Origin: Bacteroidota bacterium
Lineage (GTDB): Bacteria > Bacteroidota > Bacteroidia > Cytophagales > Cyclobacteriaceae
Direction of reading: 5' to 3'
DNA length: 58,178 bases
Assembly (NCBI GenBank): GCA_023417785.1
Contig: JAEZEH010000113.1
Span: 1 to 58,178, forward strand
The notes under the pieces: model-generated
What the model was told of the DNA's origin: nothing
The model's input: the letters and a program-made list of their open reading frames with translations, nothing else
Databases searched by the model: none
Position numbers and translations under genes: made by a program
Shown here: positions 25,374 through 33,145 of the stretch, one piece after another
How the letters are laid out: each line of letters starts with the position of its first letter
Position numbering within the stretch: position 1 is the stretch's first letter

Positions 25374-25649
25374 ATGGGTGTTCTTTTCAAAAGATACAAA
25401 GCAAGATTCAGGTTCGCATTAAAGCCGTTCTTCGTAATGATAAACGATAAACGGAAAGACATGCCGTACGATCAGTGGATGGACTTCATAGAGCAAACCC
25501 GAAGCAGCATTTTAGGCAACCCAATCGATTTTCTTGGTTATGATCTTCCGGAAAAGTCGCTAATGCGCGATGTTCTTGATGATATTTTTGACGAATTTCT
25601 CAAAGAACACGCTTTCCTTCAGCGCAGCCTGCGCAGAATGCGGAATTAA
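25374..25649 (+). CDS. Small cytoplasmic protein of unknown function
   Basis: With ATG at 25374 the product is 91 residues; the longer frame starts with TTG at 25344. It has a basic N-terminus (FKRYKARFRFALKPFF) and then an acidic helical part (MDFIEQTRSSIL, SLMRDVLDDIFDEFL). No signal or membrane segment is seen. No family is recognised. Confidence 0.55.
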   Translation: MGVLFKRYKARFRFALKPFFVMINDKRKDMPYDQWMDFIEQTRSSILGNPIDFLGYDLPEKSLMRDVLDDIFDEFLKEHAFLQRSLRRMRN

Positions 25650-25833
25650 TACGGAACGCAGGGGGGATTCACTTCGCATATGAACGGCGTATATGTTCCA
25701 TAATAATGGGCATTTCAAGAAGATATTCCCCCGGAAGGCAATCAGGTGCTGCTTTTCACTGAGCCCGATTAATCAGGGAAACAACTATTGACTGAGTTTT
25801 GCAAAAAGGAAAATGAGCAAAGTGAGGAACGAG

Positions 25834-26097
25834 TTACACGCCACGCAGCACATTGAAATCCCGGATGTCCAGAATGTTCTTCATCGCCACTGGATTGTTT
25901 TGAATCGAATTGCCGTGGATGTCGGTGTCGGAAAATGATACATACTTGTTTTCGGGATCGGACGGGTCATCGCTTATGCGCTTAATCCGGGTAATGATAA
26001 ACGACGGTTTGCTGTCGTTCTTGATGAACAGACCCAACATGGTTCCTTCCATCATGCTTTTGTAGAGTCCTTTCAATATTTCCGGCGAGTTTGTCAT
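25834..26097 (-). CDS. Small protein of unknown function
   Basis: The ATG at 26097 gives 87 residues: TNSPEILKGLYKSMMEGTM, then a beta-rich part with FIITRIKRISDD and KYVSFSDTDIHGNSIQ. The longer frame adds a hydrophobic stretch from a noncanonical start and is not preferred. It is divergent from the DUF3606-like gene. Function unknown. Confidence 0.55.
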   Translation of the reverse strand: MTNSPEILKGLYKSMMEGTMLGLFIKNDSKPSFIITRIKRISDDPSDPENKYVSFSDTDIHGNSIQNNPVAMKNILDIRDFNVLRGV

Positions 26098-26271
26098 AGA
26101 GATGATACAAAAGTATATTCTGAACATTCTTTCAAGGATGACAATTATCACGGCGACATCTGACATATTTTATCTATAACAGAAACTTTATCTCGGAGAA
26201 GCCACGCCCCGGGGGGGAAGTGTTCGTCTGGTATACTTTTTTAGTCCTTACCAGTGAAAACAAACGATTTT

Positions 26272-26487
26272 ATGAGCGACAACAAAGACATAAGGGATCG
26301 TCGTGACCGCAGTAGAATAGACCTGAACGACCGCAGGGTGGTTTCGTATGTCAGGCAGCAGTACCCATGGTTTTCGGCGGAAGAAGTGAAAGCCGCAATT
26401 CGCGACAAAGGGCCAGACAGGAAATCGGTAATCAGGTATCTTGATCAGAAAAGTGGAACCCGGCGTCAGCTGGAGGACCTTGACTGA
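26272..26487 (+). CDS. DUF3606-like small protein
   Basis: The 71-residue product has RRDRSRIDLNDRRVVSYVRQ then FSAEEVKAAIRDKGPDRKSV, a three-helix pattern that matches the DUF3606 group of small stress-associated proteins. The start is the ATG at 26272; the GTG at 26254 is an alternative. ACCAGTG lies about 22 nt upstream, also seen in the BON promoter. The 3' end overlaps the convergent NmrA-like gene by 22 nt. Confidence 0.6.
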   Translation: MSDNKDIRDRRDRSRIDLNDRRVVSYVRQQYPWFSAEEVKAAIRDKGPDRKSVIRYLDQKSGTRRQLEDLD

Positions 26488-27335
26488 CGATTGACTTCTG
26501 CTCTAATATATTCCGGGAAATCAGCCTCCCCCAAGGCAGGCGCTATGATGTCAACGGTCGCCACGGCCGCGAAGAAAACTAATTTGTCGTAAGTGTTCTT
26601 ATTGAGTAACCGGACAAAGGGTAAGATGAACTTTAGAACCGGTGCTGGCAACGTTCTGACTTTCCGGTGTGGGGCAGCGTATTGCTGAATTATGGAAGCA
26701 ATTTCAGCCCTCGAATATACTTTTCCACCACCCACTTCGATTTCCTCATTGTGCTGGTTGATCGAAGAAACAACGATCCTGGCAACGTCGCCATCATAAA
26801 TAGGGTTTGTTCTTTTGTCTCCTTTACCCAAATTAAAGAGAAATCCCTTCATCGCCATTGAAATCATTTCGTCGAAAGCACTAAAAAGTGCAGGCGGTTT
26901 TATAATGGCATAATCCAATCCAGACTGTTTTAATTCTCTTGCGAATTGCTCGTGGACCCTGAAGTACTCTATTGTGGGGTATCTTTCAGCGTGAAAGGCT
27001 GAAATGTAGACGAATTTTTTGACCGCATTTTCCTGCGCGTTGTTAAGGATCAGCCGATTGATCTGGAGATCGACTTCTTCAAAAGTCGCCGTACTTTTAT
27101 CGGATGGCGAGAGACTTTTACCAACAGCGGAGATGACGACATCGTGTCCCTTCAAAATATCCGGCATCGACGCAGAGGTGAAAGAGCATGCAACTACTTT
27201 ATCACAGGGCACAGAAAGTCGGCGTGCTTTTAGCGGATCACGAACTGCAACGGTCAGACTATGTCCTTGTCGTTTAACTTCGTGGGCAATATGGCCGCCA
27301 AGATGACCGGTTCCACCAAACAGGATAATATTCAC
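26466..27335 (-). CDS. NmrA-like NAD(P)-binding atypical SDR
   Basis: The 289-residue Rossmann protein starts with GTG at 27335, giving NIILFGGTGHLGGHI, the NmrA/atypical-SDR cofactor loop. Later parts include VISAVGKSLSPSD, KKFVYISAFHAER and the LDYAIIKPPALFSAF segment. These proteins bind NAD(P) as redox sensors or act as epimerases/reductases. Only 2 nt separate it from the kinase stop, so it is the last gene of the NtrC-kinase operon. The activity is unknown. Confidence 0.82.
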   Translation of the reverse strand: MNIILFGGTGHLGGHIAHEVKRQGHSLTVAVRDPLKARRLSVPCDKVVACSFTSASMPDILKGHDVVISAVGKSLSPSDKSTATFEEVDLQINRLILNNAQENAVKKFVYISAFHAERYPTIEYFRVHEQFARELKQSGLDYAIIKPPALFSAFDEMISMAMKGFLFNLGKGDKRTNPIYDGDVARIVVSSINQHNEEIEVGGGKVYSRAEIASIIQQYAAPHRKVRTLPAPVLKFILPFVRLLNKNTYDKLVFFAAVATVDIIAPALGEADFPEYIRAEVNRQSRSSS

Positions 27336-27337
27336 TA

Positions 27338-28678
27338 TTAGTATTTTGTTTTCTGATTGTCCTCGTTGAATACAAGTACGAACGACGAACCTTTTCCGGG
27401 TTCGCTCGAAACAAGAATCTGACCTCCATGCCGGTGCATAATTTGTTTCGATAAAGTCAAACCAATTCCGGAACCATCCTTCCGGGTGGTGAAGAACGGA
27501 ATGAATATTTTATCCAGTACATCGGGCGATATTCCGCTGCCCGTGTCGGTTATCGAAATTCGCGTCGCTCCGCTTCCCTGATCTACCGATATGGTCAGCT
27601 TCTTCGAACTGCTTTCTTTCATGGAAAGAATGGCGTTGCGGACCAGGTTGATCAGTACTTGTTCAATCTGGGAAGTATCCATCAGGATGGCGTCTGAGCG
27701 GTCATTTACGGAAGCGTCAATGTCCTGGAGATCTTCCTGGAATAGAAGCATAACCGCCGAAATAAGTTCGCCAGCCTTGGCAGACTGCAACCGTGGTGCT
27801 GGCACGTTGCTTACTTCTCTATACCGATTAACAAAATCCATTAGTGCTTTGGACCGGCGACCGATTACATCCAGGCTGGCCTGGGCTTTCGCCACAGGTT
27901 CTTCATTGCCTTCAATGCGACCAAGGTATTTCATCATACTTCCGGAAAGGGAATTGATCGGTGTCACGCTGTTCATGATCTCGTGCGTTAACACGTTGAT
28001 CAGGTCCTGCCATGACTGAAGTTCGTTCTCTTCCAATTCCGGACTGATATTCAGGAGCGACAAAAGGAATACGGGTTTTTGATCAATCATTATCTGCGAC
28101 AGCCGTGCCGAGATTTTTTGCACCTGACCTCGTCTCAGGGTGAGAAGCCGGGGCAGCCCGGGCCGGAGATGAACAAGTTGTTCATAGAGTTCACGGTTCA
28201 ATTCCTTCAATTGATGAATCTGTTTCAGTTCCGCGACCCCCGCGTAATCAAGGGCTGTCTTATTGCTTAGCACAACATTTCCTTTTTGATCATAAGCGAA
28301 AATTCCGACCTGCGCGTTTTCGACGACGTGCCTGAAATATTGGTGTTGCTGAACATATTCAGACTTGATGCGACGCACATATTCCGTTACACCATTAAGG
28401 AGATCGTAAATCTCGGGAAATGCATCACCTTCCTTGCCTTTGCGAAACACGATTGAGTAGTCGTCATATCTCACAGACGTGGCAAAAAGACCGAGGTCGC
28501 GTTGCCAGCGGGTGAGGAATCTGAAATGAATATAGATCTGAACTAACAGGACGAGCAGGAGATTCCCTTTCAGTGCCCAATACCCCTCCAGAGGCAGGCT
28601 GGCTGCAAAGAGCACACTGTTTGCCACGAGTAAGGTAAGCCTGATGACAAGATGTAACCGGTACCCCTTAAATCCCAT
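27338..28678 (-). CDS. Sensor histidine kinase partner of the NtrC-type regulator
   Basis: This 446-residue NtrY-like kinase has two N-terminal membrane helices (RLTLLVANSVLFAA and LLLVLLVQIYIHF) and a PAS-like segment at about 115-200. The HisKA motif is THEIMNSVTP (His232), and the ATPase boxes are LINLVRNAILSM (N), DTGSGI (G1) and FTTRKDGSGIGL. Its start overlaps the regulator's stop as ATGGGATTTAA (11 nt). No large sensor domain exists outside the membrane, so the signal is probably membrane or cytoplasmic. Confidence 0.93.
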   Translation of the reverse strand: MGFKGYRLHLVIRLTLLVANSVLFAASLPLEGYWALKGNLLLVLLVQIYIHFRFLTRWQRDLGLFATSVRYDDYSIVFRKGKEGDAFPEIYDLLNGVTEYVRRIKSEYVQQHQYFRHVVENAQVGIFAYDQKGNVVLSNKTALDYAGVAELKQIHQLKELNRELYEQLVHLRPGLPRLLTLRRGQVQKISARLSQIMIDQKPVFLLSLLNISPELEENELQSWQDLINVLTHEIMNSVTPINSLSGSMMKYLGRIEGNEEPVAKAQASLDVIGRRSKALMDFVNRYREVSNVPAPRLQSAKAGELISAVMLLFQEDLQDIDASVNDRSDAILMDTSQIEQVLINLVRNAILSMKESSSKKLTISVDQGSGATRISITDTGSGISPDVLDKIFIPFFTTRKDGSGIGLTLSKQIMHRHGGQILVSSEPGKGSSFVLVFNEDNQKTKY

Positions 28679-30002
28679 ATTTTTTCATTTTGTTATAAAG
28701 GGTTTGACGGGTAATCCCGAGTGATTTTGCCGCCTGGAGAATGTTTCCCTGATTGGTTTGCAGGGCCTCAATCAACGCATCCCGCTCGATCTCATCGAGG
28801 GTACGCGCACGAGCCGAAGGACCGGGCCTGGATGAAGTTGATAAATTGAGGTCTGAGACGAGGAGCGATGAACCGGATGCAAGTATTACAGCTTTCTCCA
28901 TGGTGTGCTGCAGCTCCCGCACGTTGCCAGGCCAGTGGTAACGCAAGAGCGCATCTTTCGTTTCTGCGGGTAGTCCGGGAGTTGGTCTGTCGTATTTACC
29001 CGCATAAGTATTCAGGAAGTGTTCGGCAAGGGCAATTATATCATGGCCGCGCTCCCTCAGCGGTGGTACTTGCAGCGTAATCGTGTTGATGCGATACAAC
29101 AGGTCTTGCCTGAATTTGCCCTGCTCCGCCATGGTGGGAAGCGGCGCATTTGTGGCCGTTATCAGGCGAACATCAAAGGGAATTTCGGTGTTAGATCCCA
29201 CGGGAACCACGCTTCGTTTCTGAAGGGCGGTTAGCAGTTTTGCCTGCAAATGTAATGGGAGGTTTCCAATTTCATCGAGGAACAACGTTCCACCGTCAGC
29301 GCTTTCAAACCGCCCCTTACGGTCAGCTTTCGCGTCCGTAAAGGCGCCTTTTCGGTGACCGAATAACTCGCTTTCGAAAAGCGAATCGGAAAGCGTCGTC
29401 ATGTCTACCGACTGGAAAATTTTCCCCGCCCGCCGCGAAGCTCGGTGGATTTCCCTGGCGACAACCTCTTTTCCAGTTCCATTCTCCCCGAGAATCAGAA
29501 TGCTCGCGTCTGTGGTTGCCATCTTTCGGATGTTTGTTTGCAGTTCCTGCATCGCCGCCGAGTTTCCTTCAACAAAATTTGATGACGATTGAGCTGGTTC
29601 GAGATCTTCGTGTTCGGGTGACGTTCTCTTTTGCAGACTCGTCTTCAACGTGGCCAGAAGTTTGGTATTGTCCCATGGTTTCAGTACAAAATCACGTGCG
29701 CCACGCTTGATGGCTTCGACGGCGAGGTCAATTTTTCCGTACGCCGTCATCAATATTACCGACGCATCTGGCCTTTTCCGACGGATTTCGCCAAGCCAGA
29801 ACAGGCCTTCGTTTCCTGTGTTGATTCCCGCCGAAAAATTCATATCAAGAAGGATCAGATTCCATTCTTCATTCAGCAAAGCAGGAATGCGGTTCGGGCT
29901 GCATTCGGTTACAATCCGGTCGAATTCATCCTCCAGCAGTACGGTTAAGGCGTCGAGGATATCCCTGTCGTCGTCGATAATCAGAATGGATTTCGGAGGC
30001 AT
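28668..30002 (-). CDS. NtrC-family sigma-54-dependent response regulator
   Basis: The 444-residue protein (ATG at 30002; the longer frame is poor) has a receiver with Asp53 (LLDMNF) and an AAA+ domain with Walker A GENGTGKE (172-179) and Walker B GGTLFLDEIG. The sigma-54 loop is GAFTDA (219-224) instead of the usual GAFTGA. The Fis-type HTH is at the end (NILQAAKSLGITRQTLYNKMKK). It should open sigma-54 promoters when phosphorylated by the next gene's kinase. It is divergent from the permease gene at 30145, which has a sigma-54-like promoter. Confidence 0.95.
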   Translation of the reverse strand: MPPKSILIIDDDRDILDALTVLLEDEFDRIVTECSPNRIPALLNEEWNLILLDMNFSAGINTGNEGLFWLGEIRRKRPDASVILMTAYGKIDLAVEAIKRGARDFVLKPWDNTKLLATLKTSLQKRTSPEHEDLEPAQSSSNFVEGNSAAMQELQTNIRKMATTDASILILGENGTGKEVVAREIHRASRRAGKIFQSVDMTTLSDSLFESELFGHRKGAFTDAKADRKGRFESADGGTLFLDEIGNLPLHLQAKLLTALQKRSVVPVGSNTEIPFDVRLITATNAPLPTMAEQGKFRQDLLYRINTITLQVPPLRERGHDIIALAEHFLNTYAGKYDRPTPGLPAETKDALLRYHWPGNVRELQHTMEKAVILASGSSLLVSDLNLSTSSRPGPSARARTLDEIERDALIEALQTNQGNILQAAKSLGITRQTLYNKMKKYGI

Positions 30003-30024
30003 TGTGTAAAGAATATGGACATGA

Positions 30025-30047
30025 CAATGTAAAATTTTTTTACAGTG
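30025..30047. promoter_or_regulatory. Palindrome, candidate NtrC-type enhancer
   Basis: TGTAAAA, three T, and TTTTACA (30028-30044) form a perfect 7-bp inverted repeat, with CA and TG two bases further out also pairing. It lies 60-80 bp upstream of the sigma-54-like site and 23 bp before the regulator's own start, which fits an enhancer for the adjacent regulator. An A/T-rich hairpin is the alternative. Confidence 0.5.
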
Positions 30048-30105
30048 CTTCCCATTCCCACCATGGAAAAGTTGATTTTCATCATTTCTAAGGGGTTTTC
30101 TGTTC

Positions 30106-30120
30106 TGGCATCCCGGTTGA
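30106..30120 (+). promoter_or_regulatory. Sigma-54-like promoter of the permease gene
   Basis: TGGCAT, 5 nt, then TTGA matches the sigma-54 consensus (TGGCAC-N5-TTGC) with the GG and TT elements correctly spaced. Transcription would start near 30132, giving a very short leader before the ATG at 30145. The AAGGAG just before would then lie outside the mRNA, a point against it. Confidence 0.5.
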
Positions 30121-30144
30121 ATAAGGAGAGCAAACAAAAACACT

Positions 30145-32493
30145 ATGTTTTCCAACTATCTCAAGGTGATCTTACGAAACCTTGCACGTCAGAAGGCTTT
30201 TGCATTCATTAATGTTTTCGGTCTCGCCATAGGGTTAATCGGATTTATCGTAATCTTCCTGTACGTTCGGTATGAGGTTGATTTCGATCGATACCATAAA
30301 AAGGTGGATCGGATTTTTATGGTATTCCGCGACGTTCATCTCGATAATAATGTGTACAATTTCACACCCGTACCGTATCCATTCCGCGACGAGATTGTTA
30401 ACGAGTTTCCGGAAATTGAGAAGGTGACAAGGCTCGATGCGTGGAACCGGTTCCTTTTTCAGTTTAAGGAAAAGACCTTTGATGAGCCGGTAACTATGGC
30501 TGACAAAGAGATCTTTGATATGTTCAGGTTTGATCTGATTGAAGGCGATCCGGCGAATCCCCTTCCCGACGGAAATTCCGTTTCCATATCACGTAAAACC
30601 GCCGTCAAATATTTTGGTGATGAGAGCGCAGTAGGAAAGGTGTTTCACGTTAATGGAAAGGATGACTTCACTGTTACATCCGTATACGAAAATCTTCCGG
30701 CCAATGTGAGTATTCGTTATGATATCATTCTTCCTATCGAATATCATCGCAAGCTTGGTCAGGATCTTTCGAACTGGGGCATGAATGCCGTCAATGTCTT
30801 GTTGCTTCTTCATGAGGGAACCGATGTAGCGGCATTCCAAAAGAAACTGGAACCAAAACTTGCGCAGCATCAGCCTAGCGATAAGCCGGATAAACTGTTT
30901 CTTCATCCCTTTAAGGATATTCATCTGCACAACTTCCACTACAAAGGCGGAGCGATTCAGTTTGTGTATCTCTTTTCGATTATTGGCGTGGTCATTCTCG
31001 CACTAGCGGGTATCAATTACGTTAACCTCGTAACGGCAAGAAGTGTACGACGGGCCAAAGAAATCGGCATCCGGAAAACGGTTGGCGCTAGTAAGTTCCA
31101 GGTGATCTTCCAGTTTCTTGGAGAATCAGTGTTACTGGCGATCATTGCTCTCAATTTTGCTGTGCTGGCAGTGGAATTGCTTCTGCCTCTCATCAATCCG
31201 GTTATTGGAAAGGAGCTTTCACTGGACTACGGCAATCCGATGATGATTCTTACATTGATTGGCATCGCAGTCGCCACAGGTTTGCTGGCCGGATTGTATC
31301 CGTCATTCTATCTGTCGCGGTTTTCTCCGTCGACTGTACTCAAAGGATCATCGGTGTCCGGAAGGGGTACGTTCAAAAGCGCGCTGGTGATTGTTCAGTT
31401 TTCCGTGTCGATTGCCCTGATCATAACGTCAATCATCCTGTATAAACAACTTGTGTTTTTAAAAACGCTTCCGACAGGCCTCGTGATAGAAAACGTTTTC
31501 TTTTTTAAACTGGAGGATGAAGCGAAGCAAAGCATCGATGGTCTTCGTACATCACTCAAAGAACTGCCGGGGGTGAGCGATGTTGCCATTGCCGGACATT
31601 TGCCATCTGAAATATTTTCCAATGGTGGTGGGTATAGCTGGGAAGGGAAGGACCCCGAACAGGATGTACTCATCAGCTCAACCTGGGCCGATGATGGTTA
31701 TCTCGACGCATTCGGGATCAGCATCCTGGAAGGAAGGTATTTTGCTAATAGCGAAATAACTCAGGATACGATCAACGGGATTTCCAAAGTCGTTATTAAT
31801 AAACGGATGTCCGAAATCATTGGCTTTGACGAGCCTGTTGGTAAGATGATTCAGAATGGTGACTGGCGTTTCGAGATCGTCGGTGTGGTCAGCGACTTCA
31901 ATTTTGTTCGCATGCGTTCGGACGTGGGGCCTCTGATGATTTTCTATAGTCCCCAGGGAGGCAACTTTGGTTTTGTTCGCGTGAATGGTGAAACTGAAAA
32001 AGTGAAACAGGATCTCGAAAGGACGTATGCGAAACTGTTTCCCCAGCTACCTCCTGATTTCAGATTATACCGGGATCATTACGATAATTACTTTGGTACA
32101 GAGAGCCAGAATGCTCGAATCTTCGGATACTTTACCTTATTGGCTATTGTGATATCGTGCCTCGGACTTTATGGCCTCGCCTCGTACATCGCCGAACAGC
32201 GCCGCAAAGAGATGGGTATACGAAAGGCACTTGGCGCAAACACAGCGGGACTCTCCGCCCTGATGTTGAAAGATTTCGCGGTATGGATTCTTATCGCCAA
32301 TGCTATCGCCATTCCGCTTGCATGGTACTATGCCAGCGACTTGTTGTCGAAATATGCGTTCAGAACCGAAATATCGCTCTGGGTGTTTTTGCTCGCGGCC
32401 GTTGCCAGCATTACCATCGCAGGGGTTACAGTGATTTTCCAGGTGACGCGTACAGCGGGACAGAATCCGGCCGCCGTTCTGAAATACGAGTAA
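30145..32493 (+). CDS. FtsX/MacB-like ABC transporter permease
   Basis: The 782-residue protein has the duplicated MacB layout: an N-terminal helix (AFAFINVFGLAIGLIGFIVIFLYV) and a periplasmic domain, then a three-helix FtsX block containing AKEIGIRKTVGAS. A second periplasmic domain follows, then the last three helices with RRKEMGIRKALGAN. Such proteins act with a cytoplasmic ATPase to move peptides or lipids or to signal envelope stress. No ATPase gene is adjacent. The sigma-54-like promoter and NtrC-type neighbour suggest regulation by this two-component system. A strong terminator follows. Confidence 0.92.
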   Translation: MFSNYLKVILRNLARQKAFAFINVFGLAIGLIGFIVIFLYVRYEVDFDRYHKKVDRIFMVFRDVHLDNNVYNFTPVPYPFRDEIVNEFPEIEKVTRLDAWNRFLFQFKEKTFDEPVTMADKEIFDMFRFDLIEGDPANPLPDGNSVSISRKTAVKYFGDESAVGKVFHVNGKDDFTVTSVYENLPANVSIRYDIILPIEYHRKLGQDLSNWGMNAVNVLLLLHEGTDVAAFQKKLEPKLAQHQPSDKPDKLFLHPFKDIHLHNFHYKGGAIQFVYLFSIIGVVILALAGINYVNLVTARSVRRAKEIGIRKTVGASKFQVIFQFLGESVLLAIIALNFAVLAVELLLPLINPVIGKELSLDYGNPMMILTLIGIAVATGLLAGLYPSFYLSRFSPSTVLKGSSVSGRGTFKSALVIVQFSVSIALIITSIILYKQLVFLKTLPTGLVIENVFFFKLEDEAKQSIDGLRTSLKELPGVSDVAIAGHLPSEIFSNGGGYSWEGKDPEQDVLISSTWADDGYLDAFGISILEGRYFANSEITQDTINGISKVVINKRMSEIIGFDEPVGKMIQNGDWRFEIVGVVSDFNFVRMRSDVGPLMIFYSPQGGNFGFVRVNGETEKVKQDLERTYAKLFPQLPPDFRLYRDHYDNYFGTESQNARIFGYFTLLAIVISCLGLYGLASYIAEQRRKEMGIRKALGANTAGLSALMLKDFAVWILIANAIAIPLAWYYASDLLSKYAFRTEISLWVFLLAAVASITIAGVTVIFQVTRTAGQNPAAVLKYE

Positions 32494-32515
32494 TACCGGA
32501 CGATTCGTTACCGGA

Positions 32516-32543
32516 AAGGTTGTCGTGTTGACAGCCTTTTTTT
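32516..32543 (+). terminator. Intrinsic terminator of the permease gene
   Basis: AAGGTTGTC and GACAGCCTT form a 9-bp stem (one G-U) around GTGTT, followed by a seven-T run. Confidence 0.88.
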
Positions 32544-32637
32544 ATGACTATACCAATTGATCCACTAGAAAAAATGGCGCTTTACAATGGTGGTTTTCCA
32601 AAACCATTTTGGCAACGAGCACGTAAATATCCGCTAT

Positions 32638-32841
32638 ATGAAAAAGATTGATATCCTGAATTACATCACCAGTTTTCGGAAAGCACCCAATGACACGAAA
32701 ACCTATAATGAGCTCCTTGCTCATCTTGGTGCTGAGAAATCCTCAATGATAGATCAGATGCTGGTAGAGCTACAGGAATCTCGTGTAATTCGCGAAACAA
32801 CGCGTGATGGAGAAAAAGCATATCAGGTTATCAGCCGATAG
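32638..32841 (+). CDS. Small putative winged-helix protein
   Basis: The 67-residue product (ATG at 32638) has KIDILNYITSF, a YNELLAHLGAEKSSMIDQML helix pair and a terminal strand-turn (VIRETTRDGEKAYQVI). This helix-helix-wing pattern is DNA-binding-like. Size and pattern alone cannot confirm it. The longer frame adds a non-conserved 17 residues. Confidence 0.5.
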   Translation: MKKIDILNYITSFRKAPNDTKTYNELLAHLGAEKSSMIDQMLVELQESRVIRETTRDGEKAYQVISR

Positions 32842-32852
32842 CGTAATCCGGT

Positions 32853-33101
32853 TTAGCGTTGTTCTCTTTCTGCAAGAAGTGCTTCCAGGAGGGCCTCGTC
32901 AGACGTATTTGTATCCCAATCATCTGTGAGCTCAAGACGCACTGTTTGTTCCCCACCGGAAGGTGTACAGACCACCGTTACCTTACCCGCATCCGTAGCT
33001 TTTTCCGCAGCTTCTTTTGCAGCCTTACCATTCGTTCCCGAAAAGGCCTGGGTACACGTCCATATCGTCTTTTCCTTATCCTGAATTTCGCGTTGCTTCA
33101 T
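32853..33101 (-). CDS. Small protein of unknown function (conserved-type)
   Basis: The 82-residue product has KEKTIWTCTQAFSG and KVTVVCTPSGGEQTVRLEL, each with a Cys after a hydrophobic strand, then an acidic helical tail. I have a general sense of a Bacteroidota family with this form but cannot name it. It has no signal peptide and is convergent with the putative winged-helix gene at 32638. Confidence 0.6.
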   Translation of the reverse strand: MKQREIQDKEKTIWTCTQAFSGTNGKAAKEAAEKATDAGKVTVVCTPSGGEQTVRLELTDDWDTNTSDEALLEALLAEREQR

Positions 33102-33145
33102 GTTTTTTTAATTCCTACAGGAAAAAAGCAATGCCTGCAGGTACG

